This document shows, piece after piece, positions 1 to 8,311 of a stretch of DNA of 9,154 bases (the stretch's first letter is position 1; each line of letters opens with the position of its first letter). This DNA is from an uncultured Bacteroidales bacterium. GTDB lineage: Bacteria; Bacteroidota; Bacteroidia; Bacteroidales; Bacteroidaceae. The stretch is from positions 1 through 9,154 of the forward strand of contig CAMAMZ010000082.1 of the NCBI GenBank assembly GCA_945837185.1, read 5' to 3'. Under the pieces are notes generated by a model. The model worked only from the letters and a program-made list of their open reading frames with translations, searched no databases and was not told where the DNA came from. The translations under genes and the position numbers were made by a program.

Positions 1-735
1 GAATCTGAGTGTGAAGTGACGATTCGGGAGATTACACCTTGGGTATCGAGCGATGATGTTCTTTATGGTGAAGCGGAAGAGGACTTGCCTTCCTATCAGT
101 TGTTGGATTTCTACAGCCGATTGGGTGTAGAAGGTATTGTGGTGGCCTTGGATGCCGGTACAGAGGGTAAGCATGGCTGGCTCGTTTCCACCGACGAAAC
201 AGAGGTGGCATGGCTTACCGACACAAATTTGAAACTTTCCGGTTTCTCTTTATATGATGAGCGGGTAAACCTGAACAAAGCTTTGGCGATTGATGCTACC
301 TTGGAAAAATTCCCCGCCCTCAAGTGGTGTGACGACAAGAATGGCAAGCGAACCACAATAGAAGATTTGGCACAAACAGGACTCGATGGGCGTTGGTTCC
401 TGCCTGTAAGCAACCGCCTGCGCGACTTGGTAGGCAATGTATATTTAGGTGTAGAAAACAGTACTTCGTTGGCAGCCTTGAATGCGGCTATCGATGCCGC
501 TTCTCTATCGCCGGAAAAGAAGGTGCATTTCCAAACCGCCAACTGGAACGATGTGGAGAGTTCAGTGGGTTATTGGACATCCAGCTATATGGCTTTCGAC
601 ACCTATGATGGCAGTCATTTGGTGCGAGCAGTGCTCAGTTCTACAGCCGACTGGGTAGGAGGTGGTAGTGGTGTGCGTGTCACCTATGTCAATGGTTTGG
701 CCGTGCAAAAGGTGCGAGCAGTATACCATTTTTAA
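1..735 (+). CDS. Surface protein, C-terminal part, fimbrillin-like end plus DUF1566/FISUMP-like domain (5' truncated)
   Basis: The frame is open from base 1 with no stop upstream of the GTG at 16, so this is most likely the 3' end of a longer gene cut by the window edge; the GTG is probably an internal valine. What is visible is a C-terminal region with the landmarks of DUF1566/FISUMP-type domains: a GRWFLP stretch (388-405), a YWTSSY stretch (571-588) and a closing VRAVYHF (712-732). In that family these correspond to the W-x-LP, Y-W-S-S and V-R-x-V-R-F signatures. The first residues, around V-T-I-R-E-I-T-P-W followed by an acidic stretch, resemble the last strand of fimbrillin-like domains, so the whole protein may be a fimbrillin-type surface lipoprotein with a lectin-like C-terminal domain. 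That fusion is inference. No catalytic motif is seen. It ends 28 bases before the susC-like gene and could be its operon partner. Confident in the coding call, moderate in the domain call. Confidence 0.8.
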   Translation, partial: ESECEVTIREITPWVSSDDVLYGEAEEDLPSYQLLDFYSRLGVEGIVVALDAGTEGKHGWLVSTDETEVAWLTDTNLKLSGFSLYDERVNLNKALAIDATLEKFPALKWCDDKNGKRTTIEDLAQTGLDGRWFLPVSNRLRDLVGNVYLGVENSTSLAALNAAIDAASLSPEKKVHFQTANWNDVESSVGYWTSSYMAFDTYDGSHLVRAVLSSTADWVGGGSGVRVTYVNGLAVQKVRAVYHF

Positions 736-763
736 TCAAGCAAAAGAAAAGAATAAATAGTGT

Positions 764-3700
764 ATGAGAAAAGGTGGATTCATTTTCGTCATCATGGGGG
801 CGCTGTGGTTGCTTTCTCTATTGCCTATAGTGGCTTGGGCACAAGATAAGAAACAGGAGAAGGCCATGCAGAGCCGAAAGGCACTGCCTACAACCGTGAT
901 GGGAGTAGTCATCGATGCTGAGGCCAATGAGCCTCTTCCTGGTGCTACGGTGCGTTTCAAGAATACTACCATTGGCGTGATAAGCGATGCTGAGGGTAAA
1001 TTCCGCATGACAGTGCCGGAAAAGGGAAAGGTGTTGACAGTTTCTTTTGTCGGTAAGACAACGGTCGACGTCCCTTTGAAATCAGGAACAACCCATTATA
1101 AAATCCTGTTGGAGGACCAGAATGCTGTTTCTGGCGAGGTGGTTGTCACAGGTTATCGCTCCATTTCAAAGACGAGAATGACAGGTGCAGCAGAATCTGT
1201 CACCTCAAAAGATATAGCCAACAAAGGATTCTCGTCGGTAGGCGATATACTCCGCGGTTCACTGAGTGGTGTCAGTACCCGTCTCTCTTCGGGTAAGTTA
1301 GGCGAGACGCCAGAGATTCGTATTCGTGGTTTGAACTCCATGAATGTGTCGGGCGTTGTTTCCGATATGAACCCGATATGGGTGGTGGATGGCGTGCTGT
1401 ATAAAGGTAACCTCAACGACCTTATCCCTGAAGACATAGAAAGTATCAACGTGTTGAAAGATGCGGCAGCAACGGCCTTATATGGTTCGCAGGCCGCCAA
1501 TGGTGTGATTGTCGTACAGCGCAAGTCGGGAAAGGCAGGGAAGGCGCGCATACAAATCACGTCGTCCTTCTCTTTTGAAGAGGCCCCCTCTCCCAAACTG
1601 CATATGATGACTACAGCGGAGAAGATTGCCTTTGAGCGTCAGGTTTATGAAGACTTCCCCACATTGGCAAAGGGAGGTCGTGTGATGGAATTGTTGCGCA
1701 ATGCCGATATGGGTAAGATAACCCATGAGGAAGCGGAAAACGAAATCAGCAGGTTGAGCAAGATTCAAACCGACTGGTATGATGTCCTTTTCCGCTCTCC
1801 CTTCTCTCAGAACCATAACCTCTCGCTCTCAGGCGGTACCAACCAAACCTCTTATTACCTGAGTTTGGGCATGCGCAATAGCCATGGTTTGGCACCTGTC
1901 AACAACCTGAATAACTACAATGCGTTGATGCGTATTCAGCATAAACTCACGCAGCGTTTGCAGGTGTTCTTCGACCTTTCTGCCAATATTCGTAAAGACA
2001 AGGATTCTGCGGGAGGCTCCAGTTTGGTGAGTTATGCCATGTTTGCCAATCCCTATGAGCGGCCTTACGATGAGAATGGCAATGTGGAGTACGACCGTTC
2101 CTATGCCAATGCACTCAGTTCTTTGAAAGACGGTTATAAGGTTGACTATAATATTCTTGAAGAACTGAAAAACAATACGACCGAAACAAGTGCCTTGAGT
2201 GCCAGAGCCTCTGTTGGCTTTGAGTGGAACATTCTCGACAAACTGCGCTATAGCACCACGTTTGCGTTCAATAGCAATTATTCTAATACGGAACGCATTC
2301 TGGCGCCTGGTACAGCCACTTCAAAAAATTCCTCCTGGATAGCATCCATCTATTCAGAGTTGCCTGACGACATGAACAACGGACAACTGACAGAAACCGA
2401 TGCTCGCAGTGAGAGCTGGACATGGCAGAACCGTTTGAGTTATAGTTTCTCAATCAAAGACAAACATCACATCTCGATGTTTGCCGGCCATGAGGTTTCG
2501 GAGTTCCGCACCAACAATAACTATACGCTCTATCCGGAGTATAATCCTGATTTGGGAACTTTTGACGTGCCGGCTTTCAGTGCGCAGTATGTGGATGTGA
2601 TTCGCAACAAGATGAAAACCATGTTGAGTGTCAGTGAGTCGCTCAACAGGGCTGTCTCTTTCTTTGCTGCCATGGATTATAGCTATAAGGATCGCTATAT
2701 CATTTCGGCCAGTGCCCGTATGGATGGTGCCGATGTGATAGCCACCGACAACCGTTTCTCTCCGCTGTGGAATGTCAGTTTCCGTTACAACATGCAGAAA
2801 GAGCCCTTTATGCAAAAACTAAAGTGGTTGAGTATGTTGGCTTTCAGGGCATCCTATGGTTATACAGGTAGCATCAACCGTACGGTCTATCCCTACAATC
2901 TCCTCTCTTACTCTACTTCCAACAAGTTCTTGGGTGTGACGGTGCCCAGCTATATTACACCCAAGAATCCAGACATTAAGTGGCAGAAAAAGGAAGACCG
3001 CAGTTTCGGTCTGGAGGTGTCTTTCCTGAAGAATCGTTTCCAGTTTGTTGTCAACTATTATAATAATGTGATTCGCGACCTTATCGATAACTTGTCGCTG
3101 CCGGCTTCCAATGGTATCACCACCATTAAGGCCAACAGCTCATCGGTAGCCAATATAGGTTGGGAGTTTAATGTGCGCACGGTGAACTATAGAAGTCGTA
3201 GCTTCACATGGATTACCACCTTCAACCTTGCCACCAACGAAAGTAAGGTCATCAAATCCTACTATAAGCGCATAGAAGATATTCCTAAGGGAAGTTTGCG
3301 CACAGAGCCCGTAGAAGGCTCGTCTACCAACTCGTGGTTGGGTTATCGCTTTGCGGGTATCGACCCCTTGACAGGGCATACACTGGCTTTTGTGGATAAC
3401 ACCAATCGTGAAACGCCTATCGGATTCCAAAGAGAAGATGGCTCCTGGGTGCTGGATATGGATAATGCTGCCAATGAAGAGGATAAACTGAAAATCAAGG
3501 AAGTGTTGGGCAAAAGCTATCCTCCTGTAACGGGAGGTTTCGGTTCTACCATACAGTGGAAACGGTTCTCGCTCGATTGTCATTTCTCGTTTATGACAGG
3601 ACACTTGATAACCTCTGCCTACTATTCGGTGGCCACAGGTTCTATCTCTTCTGCCTCATTGAATGTGCATCCCTTGGAGGCCTACCGGTGGCGCAAGCCC

Positions 3701-4000
3701 GGAGACATTACCAATGTTCCGGCTTATAATACTTCCGGTTTAAGCAGCTCGCTCCAAACCGACTATTACGATCGTAAACTGGAAAAGGGCGACTTCCTGA
3801 AGTGCACGCAAATCTCTTTAGGCTATCACCTGCCCAATAAGCTATGCAAGGCGGTAAAACTCAAGTCGGCACGCGTTAACCTCAACCTGCGTGATGTCTT
3901 TACCATTACTGGTTATAAGGGACTCGACCCGGAGAACTTCGGTAGCTATGGCTACCCCATCTCCCGCAAATATATGTTGTCACTGAGCATTGGATTTTAA
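764..4000 (+). CDS. SusC/RagA-family TonB-dependent outer-membrane transporter
   Basis: A 1078-residue outer-membrane beta-barrel importer that would move a ligand captured with its SusD partner, powered by TonB-ExbBD. Residues 1-26 are a signal peptide ending A-W-A before Q27. Residues about 45-118 form a carboxypeptidase-regulatory-like beta-sandwich (G-x-V-x-D, P-L-P-G-A-x-V, D-x-x-G-K-F). E-V-V-V-T-G-Y at 125-131 is the TonB-box-like segment, followed by the plug from about 137. The SusC/RagA signature is clear: I-W-V-V-D-G at 205-210, then the D-I-E-S-I-N-V-L-K-D block from 224 and A-L-Y-G-S-Q-A-A-N-G to 247. The rest is barrel, with the typical T-G-Y-K-G-L-D-P-E near the end and a terminal phenylalanine for BAM recognition. 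Length is normal for the family and no frameshift is seen. There is no N-terminal STN domain, so no sign of direct FecR/sigma signalling. The start at 764 gives a clean signal peptide. The susD-like gene follows at once. The substrate cannot be read from the sequence. Confidence 0.96.
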   Translation: MRKGGFIFVIMGALWLLSLLPIVAWAQDKKQEKAMQSRKALPTTVMGVVIDAEANEPLPGATVRFKNTTIGVISDAEGKFRMTVPEKGKVLTVSFVGKTTVDVPLKSGTTHYKILLEDQNAVSGEVVVTGYRSISKTRMTGAAESVTSKDIANKGFSSVGDILRGSLSGVSTRLSSGKLGETPEIRIRGLNSMNVSGVVSDMNPIWVVDGVLYKGNLNDLIPEDIESINVLKDAAATALYGSQAANGVIVVQRKSGKAGKARIQITSSFSFEEAPSPKLHMMTTAEKIAFERQVYEDFPTLAKGGRVMELLRNADMGKITHEEAENEISRLSKIQTDWYDVLFRSPFSQNHNLSLSGGTNQTSYYLSLGMRNSHGLAPVNNLNNYNALMRIQHKLTQRLQVFFDLSANIRKDKDSAGGSSLVSYAMFANPYERPYDENGNVEYDRSYANALSSLKDGYKVDYNILEELKNNTTETSALSARASVGFEWNILDKLRYSTTFAFNSNYSNTERILAPGTATSKNSSWIASIYSELPDDMNNGQLTETDARSESWTWQNRLSYSFSIKDKHHISMFAGHEVSEFRTNNNYTLYPEYNPDLGTFDVPAFSAQYVDVIRNKMKTMLSVSESLNRAVSFFAAMDYSYKDRYIISASARMDGADVIATDNRFSPLWNVSFRYNMQKEPFMQKLKWLSMLAFRASYGYTGSINRTVYPYNLLSYSTSNKFLGVTVPSYITPKNPDIKWQKKEDRSFGLEVSFLKNRFQFVVNYYNNVIRDLIDNLSLPASNGITTIKANSSSVANIGWEFNVRTVNYRSRSFTWITTFNLATNESKVIKSYYKRIEDIPKGSLRTEPVEGSSTNSWLGYRFAGIDPLTGHTLAFVDNTNRETPIGFQREDGSWVLDMDNAANEEDKLKIKEVLGKSYPPVTGGFGSTIQWKRFSLDCHFSFMTGHLITSAYYSVATGSISSASLNVHPLEAYRWRKPGDITNVPAYNTSGLSSSLQTDYYDRKLEKGDFLKCTQISLGYHLPNKLCKAVKLKSARVNLNLRDVFTITGYKGLDPENFGSYGYPISRKYMLSLSIGF

Positions 4001-4020
4001 TCATGAACGAAGCAATTGCA

Positions 4021-5499
4021 ATGAAAAGAAATATCTGTCTGATTCTGTTGTTAGGAGTGTTGTGTACCTCCTGCAAGGACTTCCTTACGTTAGTGCCGAA
4101 AGGAAGCAAGGTTGTTACCACTGTGGAAGATGTGAAATCGGAGCTGGTGGGCTATTGGAGTGCCTGTTCCTATTATCGCACCCCTGTCCTCTCCTATGGC
4201 ACAGCCTCCAATTTGAGTCTGCCTTTCTATAACGATGTCAATACGCACCTCGCCATTTATAGCGACGACATGGACATGTTGATGTTCAACCGTCATCAGG
4301 ATATTTCCAGTAAGGTGATGGGCTATTACTACCAGGATGTGGAGTGGAAAGGACTCACGCTGGCCTCTGCCATGTGGTCGGCCTCTTATTGCTCCATAGG
4401 TTTCATGAATGCCATCATCGACGACTTGTCGGGCATGAAGCCCACGCAGGAAGAACGGGAAACTATTTTGGGTGAAGCCAGACTGATTCGTGCCTGGTGT
4501 TTGCTCAAACTCATTCAGTTTTTTGCTCCCTATCATAACGACGCATTGGGTGTGCCCCTCAATTTGAGCTCATCAGATACCGAACCCCATCCGCGTTCCT
4601 CACAGACCGAGCTGTATGCTTTCATTGAGAAGGAAGTGGAGGATGTGCTGAGCTATCAGGCATCGCCCCAGCAGTGGAACATCTTCTATCGCAAGCGTTT
4701 TATGAATTCTATGCTTGCCGATATGTATTTGTTCAAGGCAGGGTCGGCAGCTGCCGCAAGCGATGATTATGAAAAGGCTGAGCTTTATTCGTCAAGAGCC
4801 CTCTCTGGCTATGACCTGGAAGAGAACGCCACCATCCTTGCACGACTTTTTACGAAAGATGCTTTCGACATCTCTCCCGACAACAACTATTGTGCGGTAC
4901 GCATGGTGTCTTCACGTAGTAATGGCATCGGAGCACAGTACACGGGTATATGGGGAAAAGATAATGCCCAACAGCCTGTGGCGGAGCTCCTGAACTTATA
5001 TGCTAACAATGATATACGCAGACAGGCCTGGTTTGTGGACGGTGAAGACGAGGGTGTGCCGGTGGTGTATATTGCCAAACCACGTTATGAAAGTGATGAA
5101 ATGGGCGACCTTACCTTGATTTATCGCACCGCAGAGATGTATCTCATCAACTGCGAAGCCAAGTGTCGTCAGGGAAAGACGGAAGAAGCTGCCAAACTGC
5201 TGCGTTCCTTTAGGGAAAAACGTATTGAAGGCTATCAAGAACCTATCGACACGGATGTGCTGCAAGAAGTGCTGAAAGAGCGTAGAAGGGAACTCTGTTT
5301 TGAGAATGGTTTGCGATGGCTCGACATGAAACGGTTAGGGCTGACCTGTAGTAGACGGGGATATTCTGACGAGCAGACTGATATGGCCACCTATACGTTA
5401 GAGGCCGATGACTATCGCTATGCCTTGCCCATACCCACGGATATAGAAATCGATTATAACAATATCGAACAGAATCCCGGATGGACAACGTTTGAATAA
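4021..5499 (+). CDS. SusD/RagB-family nutrient-binding outer-membrane lipoprotein
   Basis: The expected lid partner of the SusC-like porin: a surface lipoprotein of mostly helical TPR-like fold that captures ligand over the barrel. I chose the ATG at 4021 because it gives a compact lipoprotein signal peptide (M-K-R-N, a hydrophobic run, then T-S-C with the lipidated cysteine at residue 18) and a 20-base gap from susC. An in-frame ATG at 4003 would add six residues including a glutamate and is the alternative (498 residues). After the cysteine comes the usual K-D-F-L-x-x-x-P. The C-terminal SusD domain is evident: Y-R-T-A-E-M-Y-L-I-N, then L-K-E-R-R-R-E-L-C-F-E-N-G-x-R-W-x-D-M-K-R, and near the end L-P-I-P-T-D-I-E plus Q-N-P-G-W. 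Length is normal. The mature part carries eight cysteines besides the lipid anchor, which stands out because a TlpA-like protein is encoded two genes downstream. Ligand unknown. Confidence 0.95.
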   Translation: MKRNICLILLLGVLCTSCKDFLTLVPKGSKVVTTVEDVKSELVGYWSACSYYRTPVLSYGTASNLSLPFYNDVNTHLAIYSDDMDMLMFNRHQDISSKVMGYYYQDVEWKGLTLASAMWSASYCSIGFMNAIIDDLSGMKPTQEERETILGEARLIRAWCLLKLIQFFAPYHNDALGVPLNLSSSDTEPHPRSSQTELYAFIEKEVEDVLSYQASPQQWNIFYRKRFMNSMLADMYLFKAGSAAAASDDYEKAELYSSRALSGYDLEENATILARLFTKDAFDISPDNNYCAVRMVSSRSNGIGAQYTGIWGKDNAQQPVAELLNLYANNDIRRQAWFVDGEDEGVPVVYIAKPRYESDEMGDLTLIYRTAEMYLINCEAKCRQGKTEEAAKLLRSFREKRIEGYQEPIDTDVLQEVLKERRRELCFENGLRWLDMKRLGLTCSRRGYSDEQTDMATYTLEADDYRYALPIPTDIEIDYNNIEQNPGWTTFE

Positions 5500-5511
5500 T
5501 GACGGTTAAAG

Positions 5512-6849
5512 ATGACAAAAGACATGCGTACAATGAAATATGGATTATGCCTGCTGTGCCTGGTTGCTATGGCTGTAGCCTGCAGCAGCGATGATGATTT
5601 TGTGTATAAGACCGACGTCGATGCCGGCAACATCAAGTTGCTGGAACTCCGTGCCGACCATTATATGCTCATTCCCGATGGTAAGGCTACGATGAAGTTT
5701 TATGTCGATGCCTACAACATCCTTGAGTTGCCCGACTATTCTCCCAGTTATGACGATGAGGGCAAGGTGATATATATACCCTCGGTAAAGCGTGACACCT
5801 CACTCATCCCAACCAGTCAGCTTCCTAAGGGGCTGGTGCGACTCTTTGATGAGAATGGCAAAGAATATCCTGATATGATGTTCTCCACTGATGACCCTAC
5901 ACCACGCACGCTTCGTTTCCATTTGGAGGCAGGCGAGTTGAAGAGCAAGGAATTGGAAATACAGATTCGTCCCTTGCCTACAGAGGACTATGAGGAACTT
6001 GAAATCCCCATCATTTTCCATGTCATGCAGCAGCCTGCCACACCGGGCGTGCCTACCATCAATATTGATACGGCTACCGTGTACAAACATATCAACCGCA
6101 TGAATAAAGTGTTTGCGGGCCTGGCTACGACCGACCCTAACGGATGGAATGCGAAAATCAAGTTTGTGCCTGCGGTCTACGACAACAGCGGTGTGAAACT
6201 CGATTGCCCGGGCGTGCATTATTATGACATTCCTTCTTCGGTAGTCTTTGAAAAAGACGATGATTTCCGTAACTATGTCATGGAACACAGGGGGGCGCTG
6301 CTCTACGATTATCGTAAGTTCCTTAATGTATGGCTCATCAACAACCAGAAAGGTTCTTCCACCATTGTGTCTGCTCCTAATGTCATCGACAATCCTGATG
6401 ATCCTATCCCCGGACTTACTACGGAAGAGCTTCCTGACAATTTCCCGGAGAATCCCACTGAGGTAGGTGTGTTTGTGAGCATGTCTTATTTTGTCAATCC
6501 CATGCAATATGACGATTTCTTTGAAATGTCGACCGTAATGGGAAGATATTTGGGGCTGCTTGTCACGCAAATCTCAACCAGTGATAAGTTCCCGAACTTC
6601 TTTGATGGCGATACCGACTATTGCCCCGACACATCTTATTATCTTGCCAGCTTGAGTGTGTATAAAAACAACAAGCGTACAGAAAACGATGAGGACTTTT
6701 ACTATTTCACCTCTTATAATATTATGGACGGTTACAGCTTCAAGAACTCCGTAACAATCGACCAAGTGCGTAGGTTGCGCACCGTGCTCGAACGTTGTCC
6801 ATCAAGGTGGATGTATAAATCGCGTTTTGCATTCACTGGCGAAAATTAA
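5512..6849 (+). CDS. M43-like metalloprotease-fold lipoprotein, apparently inactive (pseudoprotease)
   Basis: A 445-residue lipoprotein: hydrophobic segment, A-V-A-C with the cysteine at residue 24, then S-S-D-D-D. An acidic tail of this kind resembles surface-export signals known for Bacteroidetes lipoproteins, so it is probably on the cell surface. Residues about 25-160 look like a beta-rich N-terminal domain. From about 164 the order of landmarks matches M43-type metzincins: I-P-I-I-F-H-V (165-171), I-N-R-M-N-K-V-F (194-201), F-L-N-V-W-L-I-N (270-277), the active-site helix (341-351), D-Y-C-P-D-T (369-374) and the Met-turn N-I-M-D (403-406), then a closing Q-V-R-R-L-R helix. The family consensus HExxHxxGxxH is here T-V-M-G-R-Y-L-G-L-L-V: only the glycine survives, so zinc binding and peptide cleavage are not expected. 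It is probably a binding or scaffold subunit of the importer. In-frame ATGs at 5524 and 5533 would give shorter signal peptides and are also plausible starts. Family placement is by motif order, not by search. Confidence 0.85.
   Translation: MTKDMRTMKYGLCLLCLVAMAVACSSDDDFVYKTDVDAGNIKLLELRADHYMLIPDGKATMKFYVDAYNILELPDYSPSYDDEGKVIYIPSVKRDTSLIPTSQLPKGLVRLFDENGKEYPDMMFSTDDPTPRTLRFHLEAGELKSKELEIQIRPLPTEDYEELEIPIIFHVMQQPATPGVPTINIDTATVYKHINRMNKVFAGLATTDPNGWNAKIKFVPAVYDNSGVKLDCPGVHYYDIPSSVVFEKDDDFRNYVMEHRGALLYDYRKFLNVWLINNQKGSSTIVSAPNVIDNPDDPIPGLTTEELPDNFPENPTEVGVFVSMSYFVNPMQYDDFFEMSTVMGRYLGLLVTQISTSDKFPNFFDGDTDYCPDTSYYLASLSVYKNNKRTENDEDFYYFTSYNIMDGYSFKNSVTIDQVRRLRTVLERCPSRWMYKSRFAFTGEN
6532..6564 (+). 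other. Degenerate zinc-binding helix of the metalloprotease-like lipoprotein
   Basis: These 33 bases encode residues 341-351 at the place where M43-type metzincins carry HExxHxxGxxH. The residues are T, V, M, G, R, Y, L, G, L, L, V. Histidine 1, glutamate 2, histidine 5 and histidine 11 are replaced by T, V, R and V, while the Y-L-G-L core typical of this helix remains. The reading frame is intact on both sides. Confidence 0.8.
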
Positions 6850-6886
6850 AAGGTATACTCACAGAATAACATTGCATTAATATAAT

Positions 6887-8287
6887 ATGAAAAAGATTAC
6901 TTTCCTCTTTCTTTATCTCCTGTTGACTACTGCCACCCTGTGCGCACAAGGAGTAACTACGCGTTTGACAATTGATATGGGCGACTTTGCATTGGGCAAG
7001 CGCGCAACTTTGCAAGGAGAGGGTATCTCGCTCGTGGAGCAGGCTGATGCCGCACATCAAGTGTGCTTCGATGTTCCATTGCAGCGACCTGTGTATCTCC
7101 GTTTGGGCATCTCCACCAGTTTCAACAGAATCTATCTTGAACCTGGCAAGCCACTCCATATCACCGTGCTGCCCGAAGATGCCAAGAAACGTTCCTATAA
7201 CCTTATGCAGCTCAACCTGAAATTCAAAGGTGAAAGTGCACCTATCAACCGTTATTTCAATGAAGTGAAGTTGGAGCAGTTGCCCGATAGTGTCTATCTG
7301 CTGGACCAACCTACTTATATCGCAGAAATGGAAAAGCAGATTCGCAAGAATCAAAAGCATATAGAAAGCTTTAAGGTTGATAAGGCTTTCAAGGCACGTG
7401 AATGCCTGCAAGTAAAGTATCAGGCCCTTTCCAAACTGACGCGTTACCCTGTGCAGCATTATTGGAAAGGTGGCAACCAGCTGGGGCTTATCTACGATCA
7501 TGGCGAAGACATGTCGGTCATCCACAATTATCTGCGCAAGGAACTTGTCGACGATACTGAATTGTGGAAAGAGGAATGTTATCGCAAATTTGTGCATAGT
7601 GCCATCGCTACCTTAGGAGGAATCTTTGGCCATATTGACTGGGACAAGATGTTCCGGGCTCGTTTGGCAATTGCTACCTCCAGCTTCAAGACACCTGCCA
7701 TCTTGGAGGATTATGTACAGACCTTGGCACTCAACTATGTCAATTCCAAGGAGAGCAATACGCTGGGCGATTTGCAAAGCGAATACGACCGTTATGTGCA
7801 TCGTGCCGACTACCGTGAGGCGCTCACTAAGGCTATGGCTGCTTGGGACACCTTTGCCAAAGGCTCTTCGTTTGCCACAGGCAATGAAGGTGCGTATACC
7901 GATATTGATGGCAATAAGTTCGATATGAACAGTTTGAAGGGAAAATATGTGTATATCGACGTATGGGCCACATGGTGTGCACCCTGCCGTGCGGAAATTC
8001 CTCATCTCAAGGAACTGGAGAAGAAGTATCATGGCCGTAACATCACCTTTGTCAGCATCTCGATCGACCAGCGTCGCAAAGATTGGGTAGATATGGTGAA
8101 GCGTGACCAGATGACGGGCATCCAGTTGCATGGTGGTCCGCAAGCGCCCATTGTCATGGATTATAAGATAAACGGCATACCCCGTTTCTTCTTGCTCGAT
8201 AGGGATGGCAAGATTATCCATACCGATATGTCGCGTCCTTCTGATGCCGCCACCATCAAGACCTTGGATGCGTTACCCGGACTTTAA
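6887..8287 (+). CDS. TlpA-like thioredoxin-fold thiol-disulfide oxidoreductase, secreted
   Basis: A 466-residue exported protein with a C-terminal TlpA/ResA-like thioredoxin domain. The signal peptide is M-K-K-I-T plus a hydrophobic run ending L-C-A before Q21. The cysteine at 19 is not in a good lipobox, so a soluble periplasmic form is favoured. Residues about 22-110 look beta-rich, with Y-L-E-P-G-K-P as in the DUF4369-like N-terminal domains often joined to these thioredoxins. Residues about 120-330 are mainly helical and charged. The thioredoxin domain runs from about 340: W-A-T-W-C-A-P-C puts the redox pair at C364 and C367, and G-I-P-R carries the cis-proline at 432. The family reduces or reshuffles disulfides in the periplasm; the client here is unknown. 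The extra cysteines at 60 and in the helical part are unassigned. It starts 37 bases after the protease-like gene and is probably co-transcribed. The nearby cysteine-containing lipoproteins are candidate clients by inference only. Confidence 0.93.
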   Translation: MKKITFLFLYLLLTTATLCAQGVTTRLTIDMGDFALGKRATLQGEGISLVEQADAAHQVCFDVPLQRPVYLRLGISTSFNRIYLEPGKPLHITVLPEDAKKRSYNLMQLNLKFKGESAPINRYFNEVKLEQLPDSVYLLDQPTYIAEMEKQIRKNQKHIESFKVDKAFKARECLQVKYQALSKLTRYPVQHYWKGGNQLGLIYDHGEDMSVIHNYLRKELVDDTELWKEECYRKFVHSAIATLGGIFGHIDWDKMFRARLAIATSSFKTPAILEDYVQTLALNYVNSKESNTLGDLQSEYDRYVHRADYREALTKAMAAWDTFAKGSSFATGNEGAYTDIDGNKFDMNSLKGKYVYIDVWATWCAPCRAEIPHLKELEKKYHGRNITFVSISIDQRRKDWVDMVKRDQMTGIQLHGGPQAPIVMDYKINGIPRFFLLDRDGKIIHTDMSRPSDAATIKTLDALPGL

Positions 8288-8311
8288 TTCAAACAGTAGT
8301 TTAACCCAGCT

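Noticed and set aside
109..657. Near-identical short repeats inside the first gene (ttctacagccga-tgggt at 109-126 and 639-656; ggtgcgagcagt at 621-632 and 711-722)
   Set aside because: The first pair is read in different frames and the second encodes only V-R-A-V. They are short, few and irregularly spaced, so chance is the simplest explanation.
6532..6564. Possibility that the lost zinc motif is a frameshift or sequencing artefact
   Set aside because: The frame is continuous, the flanking family landmarks are in phase on both sides, and the Y-L-G-L core of the same helix is readable, so the substitutions look genuine.
5800..6570. Long open frame of 256 residues on the minus strand
   Set aside because: It lies fully inside the well-supported pseudoprotease gene, has no signal, domain or motif I recognise, and fits the usual antisense shadow of a codon-biased gene.
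6850..6886. Possible Bacteroidetes promoter before the TlpA-like gene
   Set aside because: The gap is A/T-rich, but I find no TAnnTTTG element with a suitably spaced upstream TTTG, so an internal promoter cannot be supported.
6833..7597. Open frame of 254 residues on the minus strand
   Set aside because: It overlaps the TlpA-like gene on the opposite strand and shows no recognisable motif. Its start region would sit inside that gene without any promoter-like sequence.
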